From Streptomyces sp. NBC_01498 (GTDB lineage Bacteria > Actinomycetota > Actinomycetes > Streptomycetales > Streptomycetaceae): a stretch of DNA of 64,000 nucleotides. Each line of letters begins with the position of its first letter. Position 1 is the first letter of the stretch. The stretch is taken from positions 310,001 through 374,000 of the forward strand of contig NZ_CP109598.1 in the NCBI RefSeq assembly GCF_036327775.1. The letters run 5' to 3'. The notes beneath the pieces are model-generated. The model saw nothing but the letters and a program-made list of their open reading frames with translations. It did not search any database and was not told the DNA's origin. Positions 16,884 through 26,800 of the stretch are shown here, in pieces. A program made the translations under genes and the position numbers.

Positions 16884-16913
16884 TTGACTCTGGGGAAGCA
16901 CGGCCACTTAACT
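16884..16913 (+). promoter_or_regulatory. Weak promoter candidate for the synthase operon
   Basis: TTGACT (16884-16889) and TTAACT (16908-16913) are separated by 18 bases. The -10 matches consensus poorly. Transcription would begin about 30 bases before the ATG at 16952. Confidence 0.3.
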
Positions 16914-16951
16914 GCCAATCCCCACAACTGCCCCCCGCATCTGGAGAGTTC

Positions 16952-19900
16952 ATGCGGACTCCAGGACCTTCCTGGTCCAACGACTTTTCCCTGCCGCATT
17001 CGGTCATCGTGATCAACCCTCTGCAACGGCCGTCCCCACGCCTCACCGTCGCAGCGGCCTCGGCCGGTGCCGTCGGTGTGCTCGAACTGCCCGCCGGTGA
17101 CCCGCGCGAGGTGACGGATCTGCTCGACCGCACCTGCCGCTGGTCGTCCGCGCCGTTCGGCGTCCGGATCCGGGAGGGCTGCTCGGCCGGCGCGGGTGAA
17201 CTGCCCGAACTCGTGGACACGGTGCTGCTTGCCGATCCCGCGCGCTCACCCGCCGAGTTCGCCGGCCGCCGGGTCCTGGTCGAGGTCACCACCCTCGCCG
17301 AGGCGCTGAGCGCCGCCGAGGCCGGTGCCTCCGGACTGATCGTGCGCGGCTCCGAGAGCGGCGGTCGCGCGGGCGGGCTGAGCACCTTCGTGCTCCTCCA
17401 GCAGGTGCTCGCCGAACCGGCCCTGGATCTGCCCGCCTGGGCCTGCGGCGGCATCGGACCGCACACCGCCGCCGCCTCCGTGGCCGGCGGCGCGGCCGGT
17501 GTCGTGCTCGACACGCAGGTCGCGCTGTTCGACGAGGCGGCGCTGCCGACCGAGCTGACCGGCGTGCTCGCCGGGCTCGACGGCTCGGAGACCGTGCTCC
17601 ACCACGGCGTGCGGGTGCTGCGCCGCCGTGGCCCCGGCGCGCCCGAACTCCCCGACGACGCGGCCGAGTTCGCCGCGCGGATCGGTTCGGACGATCTCCG
17701 TACGCAGTTCCTCCCGCTCGGTCAGGACGCCTTCCTCGCCGCCTCCTTCGCCGCTCGCTGGAGCAGCGTGGCCGAGGCCGTTCGCGGTGTCACGGCCGCC
17801 ATGGCCGACGCGTTCGCCGACGACGCCCCCGCCGCCGCGCTGGCCGCCGGATCGGCCGGGGCACGCGCGCTCGGCACCCGGCTGCCCGTCGCCCAGGGGC
17901 CGATGACCCGCGTCAGCGACGAGCCCGCGTTCGCCGCGTCGGTGGCGGCCGAGGGCGGCCTGCCGTTCCTCGCGCTCGCGCTGGCGAACGCCGAGCGGAC
18001 CCGGTCGATGCTGACCCGCACCCGTGACGCCCTCGGCGACGCCCGGTGGGGTGTGGGCGTGCTCGGTTTCGCCGACGAGGAGATCAAGTCCGCCCAGCTG
18101 GAGGTCGTCCGTGAGCTGCGGCCCACGCACGCGATCATCGCGGGCGGCCGGCCGGCCCAGGCGGCGGCGCTGGAGGCGGAGGGCATCACGACCTTCCTGC
18201 ACGTGCCGTCCCCCGGTCTGCTGCGGCAGTTCCTCGCGGCGGGCGCGCGCCGGTTCATCTTCGAGGGCGCCGAGTGCGGCGGCCATGTCGGCCCGCGCAA
18301 CAGCTTCCCGCTCTGGGAGGCGCAGACCGAGGTCCTGCTGGACTTCCTCGCCGAGGCGGGCGACGAGGCCGCCGCGCTGACCGTGCTCTTCGCGGGCGGC
18401 GTGCACGACGAGCGGTCGGCCGCGATGGCCGCCGCGCTGGCCGCCCCGCTGACCAGGGCCGGTGTCGGATTCGGCGTACTGATGGGCACCGCCTATCTGT
18501 TCACCGAGGAGGCGGTGCGCGGCGGTGCGATACAGCCGCTGTTCCAGCGCCGCATCCTCGACGCGGAGCGGACCGATCTGCTGGAGACGGCCCCCGGCCA
18601 CGCCACCCGCTGCGCGCGCAGCGCCATCAGCGAGGACTTCGCCGCCCTCAAGGACGAACTGCGCGAACAGGGCGTGCCCGACCGGGAGATCTGGGAGCGC
18701 CTGGAGCGCTTCAACGTCGGCCGGCTGCGGCTCGCCAGCAAGGGCATCGAGCGGGTCGGCGACGACCTGCTGGCCGTGGACGAGACCCGGCAGTCCGACG
18801 AGGGCATGTTCATGGCCGGTGAGGTCGTGGTGCTGCGCGAGGCGGTGACCACGGTCGCCGCGCTGCACGGCGCCGTGAGCGACGGCGCGGCCGGCTGGCT
18901 GCGCGCCCGCGCCGCCGAGGTGCGCGCCCCGCTCGGCATCGGCGCGCGGGAGGAGCCGCCGGCCCCCGAGCCGCTGCGGGTCGCGGTGGTCGGCATGGCC
19001 GGCATGTTCCCGGGGGCGCCCGATCTGGCGGACTTCTGGGCCAACATCCTCGCGGGCAAGGACTGTGTCACCGAGGTCCCCGCCCAGCGCTGGGACCAGG
19101 AGCGGTACTACGCGCCCGACGGCGACGGGGAACGCACCCCCTCCCGGTGGGGCGGCTTCCTGCCCGAGATCCCGTTCGACCCGCTGCGCTACGGCATTCC
19201 GCCCGCGTCGCTGGCGGCCGTGGAGCCGGTGCAGCTGCTCGCCCTGGAGGCGTCGCGGCGCGCGCTCGCCGACGCGGGGTACGACGCGAAGGGCGTCGAC
19301 CACTCCCGTACGTCGGTGGTGTTCGGAGCCGAGGCGGGCAGCGACCTGTCCAACGCGACGACGCTGCGTACGGTGCTGCCGGGCTACATCGGCACCATCC
19401 CGCCCGCGCTCGACGAGCAGCTGCCCCGGCTGACCGAGGACTCCTTCCCGGGCATGCTCGCCAACGTGATCGCGGGACGGGTCGCCAACCGGCTCGACCT
19501 CGGCGGCGCCAACTACACCGTCGACGCGGCCTGTGCCTCCTCGCTCACCGCCGTCGACGTCGCCTGCAAGGAACTGGTCGCGGGCACCAGCGACATGGTG
19601 CTGTGCGGCGGCGCCGACCTGCACAACGGCATCAACGACTATCTGCTGTTCTCGTCGGTGCACGCCCTTTCCCCCACCGGCCGTTCGGCCACCTTCGACG
19701 CCGCCGCCGACGGCATCGCCCTCGGTGAGGGCGTCGCCTGTGTGGTCCTGAAGCGGCTCGCGGACGCGGAGCGCGACGGCGACCGGGTGTACGCGGTGAT
19801 CGACGGAGTGGGCAGTGCCAGCGACGGGCGGGCGCTCGGTCTGACCGCGCCCCGCCCGGAGGGCCAGCACGCCGCTCTCACCCGCGCCTACCGCAACGCC

Positions 19901-22900
19901 GGTGTCTCGCCCGCCGAGGTGGGGCTGGTCGAGGCGCACGGCACCGGCACCGTCGTCGGGGACCGTACCGAACTCGGCACGCTCACCGAGGTGTTCACCG
20001 AAGCCGGTGCGGAGGTGGCCAGTTGCGCGGTCGGCTCGGTCAAGTCCCAGATCGGGCACACCAAGTGCGCCGCCGGGCTGGCCGGACTGATCAAGGTCAC
20101 CCTGTCGCTCTACCACGGGGTGAAGCCGCCGACCCTGCATCTCAAGGAGCCCAACTCCGCCTGGAAGGCGGGGAGCAGCCCGTTCGTCTTCCACACCAAG
20201 GCGGCTCCGTGGGCGGCCGAGCCCGAGCGACGGGTGGCGGGAGTGAGCGCCTTCGGATTCGGCGGCACCAACTTCCACGCCGTTCTACGCGCGTACACAC
20301 AGGCACCGCCCGCGCACTCTCTGGACACGTGGCCGGCCGAACTCCTCGTCTTCCGGGGCCGGGACGCCGACGCGGCACGCCGGTCGGTCCGGGCGCTGGA
20401 GGACCTGGTGGCCAAGGGCGGCCGGTGGCGGCTGCGCGACTACGCGCGCAACGCCGCCGCGCGCGCCGACCGGGCGGCGGTCCGGGGCGAGCGGGTGTGG
20501 ATCGCGGTGGTGGCGGACACCCTCGCCGACCTGCCCGGTCTACTGCGCCGGGCGGCGGAGGGCGAGCACGCGCCGGAGGCCGGGATCCACGCGGCCGAGG
20601 CCGCCGAGGGCACACCGGGCGCGGAGGTGGCACACGGGAAACTGGCGTTCCTGTTCCCCGGGCAGGGCAGCCAGCGCCCCGGCATGCTCGCCGAACTCTT
20701 CGTGGCGTTCCCCGAGTTGCAGCACTATCTCCAGCTCGGCGAGCGCTGGGCCGAGGTGCTGCACCCGCCGACCGCCTTCGGCGAGGAGGACCGGGCCGGC
20801 CAGCTGGCCCGGATCACCGACACCGCCGTCGCCCAGCCCGCGCTCGGTGTCGTCGAACTCGCCGCCGCCGAACTGCTGGCCTCGGTCGGCGTACGCCCGG
20901 CCATGGCGGCGGGGCACAGCTACGGCGAACTGGTCGCCCTCGGGGTGGCCGGGGCGCTCTCGCCCCGGGACGTCATCACCGCGAGCGCCGAGCGCGCCGG
21001 GGCGATCCTGTCCCGGACGGCGGGCGGCGACCCCGGCACGATGGCGGCCGTCACGGCGTCACCCGAACAGGTGGACGAGGTGCTGCGGCTGGCCGGCCTC
21101 GACGGCGAGGTCGTCGCCGCCAACCGCAACTCGCCCGTCCAGACGGTGATCTCGGGCCCCACCGAGCAGGTGGGGGCGGCCGTCGCACGGCTGCGCGACG
21201 CCGGTCACCAGGTCAAACCGCTCCAGGTGGCGTGCGCCTTCCACAGCCCGCTGCTGGCGGGCGCGGGTGAGGTGTTCGCCGAGCGGCTGGAGGCGCTGAC
21301 CGTGTATCCGCCCGCGTTCGACGTGTGGGCCAACCGCACGGCGGAGCCGTATCCGGCGGACGCCGCCGGGGTACGGGCGGGGCTCGCCGCCCAGATCGGC
21401 GCGCCGGTCCGGTTCGCCGAGCAGGTCGAGGCGATGTACGCCGCCGGGGCCCGCGTCTTCGCGGAGGTCGGGCCGGGCCGGGTCCTGACCCGGCTGGTCG
21501 AGGCCGTCCTCGGGGACCGCCCGCACCGCGTGGTCCCGCTCGACGGCGGACGGCCGGGCGGCGGACTGGGCGGCTTCCTCACCGCCCTGGCGCAGCTCGC
21601 CGTCAACGGGGCCGATGTGCGCACCGGCCGGCTCTTCCGGGGCCGGGACGCCGTCGACCCGGAGACCGCCACCGCCGGACGGAGCCCCGGCTGGACCGTC
21701 GACGGCCAGCTCGTCCGGCTCGCCGACGGCACCATTCCCCCCCACGCCCTGCACCCCGCCCGACCCGTTACGGAGCTGATCGTGCCGGAGAACCACTCCC
21801 CCCACGCCCCCCACAGCGCGCCGGACGCTCTCGTCGCCGAGTTCCTGCGCACCAGCCGCGACCTGGTCGCCGCCCAGCGCGACGTCCTGATGACCTACCT
21901 CGGCGGACCGGGCGCCGGCTCCGTCCCGGCCCCGGCCGCCGTCACCTGGCAGCCCGCCCCGGTCGCCGCGCCGGCCGACCGGGCGGTCCTCGCGCTGCCC
22001 GCCGCCGCGCCCCCCACCGCGGCGGCGGGCCCCGCCGCCGGTGCCCCGGCCCCGGCCCCGGCGGACCCGGTGCCCGCCGACCCCGCCGCCCCGGCCGACC
22101 CGGAGTCCGTACTCGCCGCCGTCCTGTCCGTGGTGGCGGACCGCACCGGCTACCCGGTCGAGATGATCGAGCCGGAACTGGACCTGGAGGCGGACCTCAG
22201 CGTCGACTCCATCAAGCGCGCCGAGATCGCCGGTGAACTCGCCGTACGCCTCGGCCTGCCGCTGGACGCCAGCGGTGAACTGGACGGTCTCAGCACGGCG
22301 CGCACCGCGGCCGGGATCACCGGGCTGCTGGTGGAACGGCTCACCGGCACCGGCACCCCGGCCGCCGGGGACACCCGGGCGGCGGACGAGCCCCCGGTCG
22401 CGGAGACCGCCGCCGAGGCGGAGATCCTGGCCCCGCAGCGGCTGGAGTTCACCGAGGAGCGGCTGGCCGAGGTGACCGGGTCGTTGGCCGCCGGGACCGC
22501 CGTGACGCTGCTCGGCGGTGGCGAGCTGGCCCCGCTGCTGGCCGAGCGGCTGCGCGCGGCCGGCGCCGATCCCACGCTCGTACCGGCCGGAGTGGCGCCG
22601 ACGGCGCCCGCCGACGCGGTGATCCTGCTCGGCACGCTCGACGCGGCGGAGCCGCCGTTCCCCGAGGCGCTGCCGGTGTTCCAGGCGGCGCTCGCCGGGG
22701 CGCCCCGGACGCTGGTCGCCGTGGAGCGCCGGGGCGAGGGCGCGGCCAGCGGTCTGCGCGGCTTCTTCCGCTCCGTCGCCCGTGAGTACCCCGACATGAA
22801 GGCGACGCTGGTCGAGGTGGCGGGCGAGGCGACGGCCGACGCGGTCGCGGACGCCCTCGTCACCGAACTCACCGCCACCGACAAGGAGCCGGTCGTCCTG

Positions 22901-23860
22901 CACGACGGCGTCGCACGGCACGCGCTGCGGCTGACCCCGACCGATCTCGGGGCGCTCGCCGCCACCGGGGCCGGTCCGGCCGGCGAGGGCCAGGCGGAGG
23001 CCGAGGCGGCGGGCCTCGACCGTGAGTCGGTCGTACTGCTGGTCGGCGGCGCGCGCGGGATCACCGCGCGCTTCGCCCGGACGATCGCCGCCGCGAGCCG
23101 CTGCCGGATCGAACTCATGGGGCGTACCCCCGTCCCCGCGGACACGGAGGACCCGGCCACGGCCGGGGCCGCCGACCGTGACGCGCTGCGGGCCGCGTTC
23201 CTGTCCACCGGTCTGACCTCGCCCGGCGAGGTGGAGCGCCTGGTGGGCGCGGTCCTCGCGGAACGCGAGGTGCGGGGCACCGTCGAGGCGCTGCGGGCGC
23301 TCGGCAGTGAGGTCCGCTACCACTGCGTGGACGTGCTGGACGCGGAGGCCGTGCGGTCCACCGTGAAGGACGTCCACGCCGAGCACGGCAGGCTCGACGG
23401 TGTCGTGTACGCGGCCGGGGTGATCGAGGACAAGCTGCTGGCCGAGAAGTCGGCGGAGTCCTTCGGCCGGGTGTTCGCCACCAAGGTCGACGGCGCGCGC
23501 GCCGTGCTGGACGCGGTGGACGCGCTGCCGCGCGGCCCCCGGTTCGCCGTGCTGTTCGGCAGCATCGCCGCCGCCCTCGGCAACCGCGGCCAGTCCGACT
23601 ACGCGGCGGCCAACGACGCGCTGGAGGAGCTGGGCCGCCGCTGGTCGACGGACGAGCGCCGGGGGCTGACCGTCCACTGGGGCCCGTGGGCCGCCGCCGA
23701 GACCAACGGCGGCATGGTCACTCCCGCCCTGATGCGTTCGTACGCCGCGCGGGGGATCAAGCTGATCGACCCCGAGGAGGGGCCGCTGAGCCTGCTGCGG
23801 GAGCTCGCCTGGGGCGCGCCGCACACGCACGCGGCCGTCTACACCGCGTCGGGCTGGTGA
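16952..23860 (+). CDS. PUFA-synthase-like iterative type I synthase: FMN barrel-FMN barrel-KS-AT-ACP-KR
   Basis: A 2302-residue megasynthase. Residues 30-270 form one nitronate-monooxygenase-like barrel (GGRAG at 137-141, GGIG at 166-169). A second such barrel spans about 320-660, with AECGGHVGPR around H445; this is the PfaD type of flavin enoylreductase. KS is at 675-1111, with C861 in DAACASSL plus HGTGT and GHTK. AT is at 1230-1530 with S1323 in GHSYGE. One ACP is at 1716-1800, with S1753 in LSVDSIKR. KR is at 2025-2265, starting VGGARGITA. KS, ACP and KR resemble PfaA and heterocyst-glycolipid synthases rather than modular PKSs. I chose ATG 16952, with GGAGAG just upstream; the 44 codons before it look non-coding. 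The stop overlaps the next gene. The product is probably a long reduced or polyene chain. Confidence 0.88.
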   Translation: MRTPGPSWSNDFSLPHSVIVINPLQRPSPRLTVAAASAGAVGVLELPAGDPREVTDLLDRTCRWSSAPFGVRIREGCSAGAGELPELVDTVLLADPARSPAEFAGRRVLVEVTTLAEALSAAEAGASGLIVRGSESGGRAGGLSTFVLLQQVLAEPALDLPAWACGGIGPHTAAASVAGGAAGVVLDTQVALFDEAALPTELTGVLAGLDGSETVLHHGVRVLRRRGPGAPELPDDAAEFAARIGSDDLRTQFLPLGQDAFLAASFAARWSSVAEAVRGVTAAMADAFADDAPAAALAAGSAGARALGTRLPVAQGPMTRVSDEPAFAASVAAEGGLPFLALALANAERTRSMLTRTRDALGDARWGVGVLGFADEEIKSAQLEVVRELRPTHAIIAGGRPAQAAALEAEGITTFLHVPSPGLLRQFLAAGARRFIFEGAECGGHVGPRNSFPLWEAQTEVLLDFLAEAGDEAAALTVLFAGGVHDERSAAMAAALAAPLTRAGVGFGVLMGTAYLFTEEAVRGGAIQPLFQRRILDAERTDLLETAPGHATRCARSAISEDFAALKDELREQGVPDREIWERLERFNVGRLRLASKGIERVGDDLLAVDETRQSDEGMFMAGEVVVLREAVTTVAALHGAVSDGAAGWLRARAAEVRAPLGIGAREEPPAPEPLRVAVVGMAGMFPGAPDLADFWANILAGKDCVTEVPAQRWDQERYYAPDGDGERTPSRWGGFLPEIPFDPLRYGIPPASLAAVEPVQLLALEASRRALADAGYDAKGVDHSRTSVVFGAEAGSDLSNATTLRTVLPGYIGTIPPALDEQLPRLTEDSFPGMLANVIAGRVANRLDLGGANYTVDAACASSLTAVDVACKELVAGTSDMVLCGGADLHNGINDYLLFSSVHALSPTGRSATFDAAADGIALGEGVACVVLKRLADAERDGDRVYAVIDGVGSASDGRALGLTAPRPEGQHAALTRAYRNAGVSPAEVGLVEAHGTGTVVGDRTELGTLTEVFTEAGAEVASCAVGSVKSQIGHTKCAAGLAGLIKVTLSLYHGVKPPTLHLKEPNSAWKAGSSPFVFHTKAAPWAAEPERRVAGVSAFGFGGTNFHAVLRAYTQAPPAHSLDTWPAELLVFRGRDADAARRSVRALEDLVAKGGRWRLRDYARNAAARADRAAVRGERVWIAVVADTLADLPGLLRRAAEGEHAPEAGIHAAEAAEGTPGAEVAHGKLAFLFPGQGSQRPGMLAELFVAFPELQHYLQLGERWAEVLHPPTAFGEEDRAGQLARITDTAVAQPALGVVELAAAELLASVGVRPAMAAGHSYGELVALGVAGALSPRDVITASAERAGAILSRTAGGDPGTMAAVTASPEQVDEVLRLAGLDGEVVAANRNSPVQTVISGPTEQVGAAVARLRDAGHQVKPLQVACAFHSPLLAGAGEVFAERLEALTVYPPAFDVWANRTAEPYPADAAGVRAGLAAQIGAPVRFAEQVEAMYAAGARVFAEVGPGRVLTRLVEAVLGDRPHRVVPLDGGRPGGGLGGFLTALAQLAVNGADVRTGRLFRGRDAVDPETATAGRSPGWTVDGQLVRLADGTIPPHALHPARPVTELIVPENHSPHAPHSAPDALVAEFLRTSRDLVAAQRDVLMTYLGGPGAGSVPAPAAVTWQPAPVAAPADRAVLALPAAAPPTAAAGPAAGAPAPAPADPVPADPAAPADPESVLAAVLSVVADRTGYPVEMIEPELDLEADLSVDSIKRAEIAGELAVRLGLPLDASGELDGLSTARTAAGITGLLVERLTGTGTPAAGDTRAADEPPVAETAAEAEILAPQRLEFTEERLAEVTGSLAAGTAVTLLGGGELAPLLAERLRAAGADPTLVPAGVAPTAPADAVILLGTLDAAEPPFPEALPVFQAALAGAPRTLVAVERRGEGAASGLRGFFRSVAREYPDMKATLVEVAGEATADAVADALVTELTATDKEPVVLHDGVARHALRLTPTDLGALAATGAGPAGEGQAEAEAAGLDRESVVLLVGGARGITARFARTIAAASRCRIELMGRTPVPADTEDPATAGAADRDALRAAFLSTGLTSPGEVERLVGAVLAEREVRGTVEALRALGSEVRYHCVDVLDAEAVRSTVKDVHAEHGRLDGVVYAAGVIEDKLLAEKSAESFGRVFATKVDGARAVLDAVDALPRGPRFAVLFGSIAAALGNRGQSDYAAANDALEELGRRWSTDERRGLTVHWGPWAAAETNGGMVTPALMRSYAARGIKLIDPEEGPLSLLRELAWGAPHTHAAVYTASGW

Positions 23861-26800
23861 CCTCCGTGGACACCCGCACACCGGTCGCCGTCGTCGGCAT
23901 GGCCGTGTACTTCCCGGGCGCCAACGACCTGGAGAGTTACTGGCACAACATCGTCAACGGCGTCGACTCCATCACCGAGGTGCCCCCGGGCCGCTGGGAC
24001 GAGGAGTTCTACGCGCCCGGCGGTCCCCCGCGCAGCGACCGGGTGTACTGCCGGCGGGGCGGATTCGTGGACCAGGGCGCCGAGTTCGACGTGACGCGGT
24101 TCGGCATCATGCCGACCTCCGTCGCGGGGACGGAGCCGGACCAGCTGATCGCGCTGGACGTGGCCCACCGGTCGATCACCGACGCGGGCGGTGAGCCGGT
24201 GCTGCCGGCGGACCGGCAGCGGGCGGGGATCGTGCTGGGCCGGGGCGGTTATCTGACGCCGGGTCTGGTGCGGCTCGACCAACGGGTGCGTACGGCGAAT
24301 CAGTTGGTGCGTACGCTGCGGGAACTGGCCCCCGAGCTGGGCGACGACCGGCTGGAGGAGGTGCGCTCCGCCTTCGCCGGTCAGCTCGGGCCCGAGCAGC
24401 CGGAGTCGGCGATCGGTCTGGTGCCGAACCTGGCCGCGTCCCGGGTCGCCAACCGGCTCGATCTGCGCGGCCCGGCGTACACCGTGGACGCCGCCTGCGC
24501 CTCCTCGCTGGTGGCGGTCGACCACGCGGTGCGTGAACTGGCGGGCGGGCGCTGCGACGTGATGCTCGCGGGCGGGGTGCACCACTGCCACGACATCACG
24601 CTGTGGAGTGTGTTCAGCCAGCTCGGCGCGCTGTCGCCCAGCGAGCGCATCCGGCCGCTGAACCGGGGCGCGGACGGGGTGCTCATCGGCGAGGGCACCG
24701 GCATCGTGGTGCTGAAGCGGCTGGCGGACGCGGAGCGCGACGGCGACCGCGTGTACGCGGTGGTCTCCGGTACCGGTGTGGCGAGCGACGGCCGGTCGGC
24801 CAGTCTGTTCAATCCCGATCCGGGCGGGCAGGTCCGTGCCGTACGTCAGGCGTGGGACGCGGCGGGGCTGGACCCGCGCGCGGCCGACGCCCTCGGTCTG
24901 CTGGAGGCACACGGCACGGCGACCCCGGCCGGTGACCGGGCCGAACTGACCACGCTGGCCGAGGTGTTCGGCCCCGCCGTGGGTGCGCGTGCGGCGATCG
25001 GCTCGGTGAAGTCGATGATCGGTCACACGATGCCGGCCGCCGGTGTCGCGGGGCTGATCAAGGCCGCGCTGGCGCTGCACCACGGGGTGCTGCCGCCGAC
25101 GCTGCACTGCGAGGACCCGCATCCGGCCCTGGAACAGACCCGGTTCGCCCCGCTGTCGCGGTCGGCGCCCTGGGAGAGCCCGGAGTCGGGCGCGCCGAGG
25201 CGGGCGGGGGTCAACGCGTTCGGCTTCGGCGGCATCAACGCCCATGTGGTGCTGGAGCAGGCGGCGTCCGCACCGGCGGGCCGGGGCAGCGTCCCGGCGG
25301 GCCGTACGGGGCGGGCGACGGCCACGGTCACCGAACCGGAACGGGTGCTGCGGCTCGCCGCGCCCGACCGGGAGTCGCTGGCCGCGCTGCTGGACGCCGA
25401 CGACCCGGCGGTGCTGGCCGCCGGTCTCGACGAGCGTGAGCGGGCCGCCGGACCGGTCCGGCTGGGCATCGTCGACCCGACGGCGCGCCGGCTGAAGCTG
25501 GCCAGGAAGGCGGTCGCCAAGGGCGCCGCCTGGCGCGGGCGCAGCGACGTGTGGTTCAGCCCGCGTCCGCTGCTCGGTCCGGGCGGCGGCACGACGGTGT
25601 TCGTGTTCCCCGGTCTGGAGGCGGAGTTCGAGGCGCGGGTCGACTCGCTGGCCGAGCGGTTCGGACTGACCTGGGCGCCGGGTCACGAGGCCCGGGTCGG
25701 GGACGTGGGCCGGCACGGCGCGGCGGTCTTCCAGCTGGGGAGGCTGCTCGACACGGCGCTGCGGCGGCTGTCCGTGGTGCCGGACGCGGTCGCCGGACAC
25801 AGTGTCGGCGAGTGGACGGCGATGGCCTGCGGCGGGATCCACGCCGCCGGCGAGGTCGACACGTTCCTCGCGGGCTTCGACCCGGACGCGCTGCGGGTGC
25901 CCGGTGCGGCGTTCGCCGTGCTCGGGATGCCCGCCGAGGGGGTGCTCGCCGAACTGGCGGGCCGCGACGACGTGGTGCTGTCGCACGACAACGCGCCGAA
26001 CCAGTCGATGATCTGCGGTCCGGAGGAGGCGGTCGGCGAACTGGTCCACCGGTTCCGGACACGGGGCGTGATCGGGCAGGTGCTGCCGTTCCGTTCCGGC
26101 TTCCACACCCCGATGCTCGCCCCGTACCTGGATCCGATCCGGCGGGCCGCCGAGACGTACACGCTGCATCCGCAGTCCACGCCGGTCTGGTCGGCGACGA
26201 CGGCCGCGCGCTATCCCGACGACCCGGCGGCGGTACGGGAGTTGTTCGTGCGGCATCTGCTGGAGCCCGTGCGGTTCCGGCAGTTGATCACGGCGATGCA
26301 CGGCGCGGGGCACCGGGCGTTCGTCCAGCTCGGCGCGGGTCAGCTGGGTTCGCTGATCGACGACACGCTGGCGGGCGAGGACCGGCTGGTCGTCTCGGCG
26401 CACTCCCCGGCGCGGGACGGTCTGGCGCAGCTGCGCCGGGTCGTGACCGCGCTGTGGGTGGAGGGCGCGGCGCCGGACGTGGGTCCGCTGCTGGGGTCCG
26501 GGGCCGCTCCGGCGGGTACGGGCCGTGGGCGGCCGGGGGTACGGCTGAACCTCGACGGGGCGCTGATCTCGCTGCCCGACCAGGCCCGCAAGCTCCTCGC
26601 GGACAGCATCGGTCATCCGCCGCCGTCCCGTGGTCTCGGGGACGGCAACGCGCTCGACCGGCTGGACGCGCTCGGGCGCTCGGGCGCCGGGTTCCCGGTC
26701 GCCGCCGAGCTGTCGGCGCTGATCAGCGACACGGCGGCGGTGGCGGACGAACTGATCGCGGCACGCGCCGCCCTCGGTACGCCCCAGGCCCGGGTGCCGG

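Larger units (their letters stand above)
16395..16951. other. 557-bp divergent intergenic region upstream of the synthase operon
   Basis: No gene is supported. Contents from left to right: a GTTTC-C-GAAAC palindrome at 16549-16559 followed by GAAACGATTGCGA (16555-16567), which resembles the litS upstream repeat; a moderately AT-rich stretch at 16675-16700; a repeated GGGCGCC at about 16710-16733; the strong palindrome at 16747-16769; and a weak promoter candidate at 16884-16913. Confidence 0.6.

Noticed and set aside
16820..16951. 44-codon N-terminal extension of the first synthase
   Set aside because: The extension begins without a ribosome site and is not related to the flavin-barrel fold; ATG 16952 has GGAGAG upstream.
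17246..20278. Long minus-strand open frame of about 1010 codons inside the first synthase gene
   Set aside because: It is antisense to clear KS and flavin-barrel domains, is dominated by Arg, Gly, Pro, Ala and His, matches no family and has no ribosome site. High GC makes such frames common.
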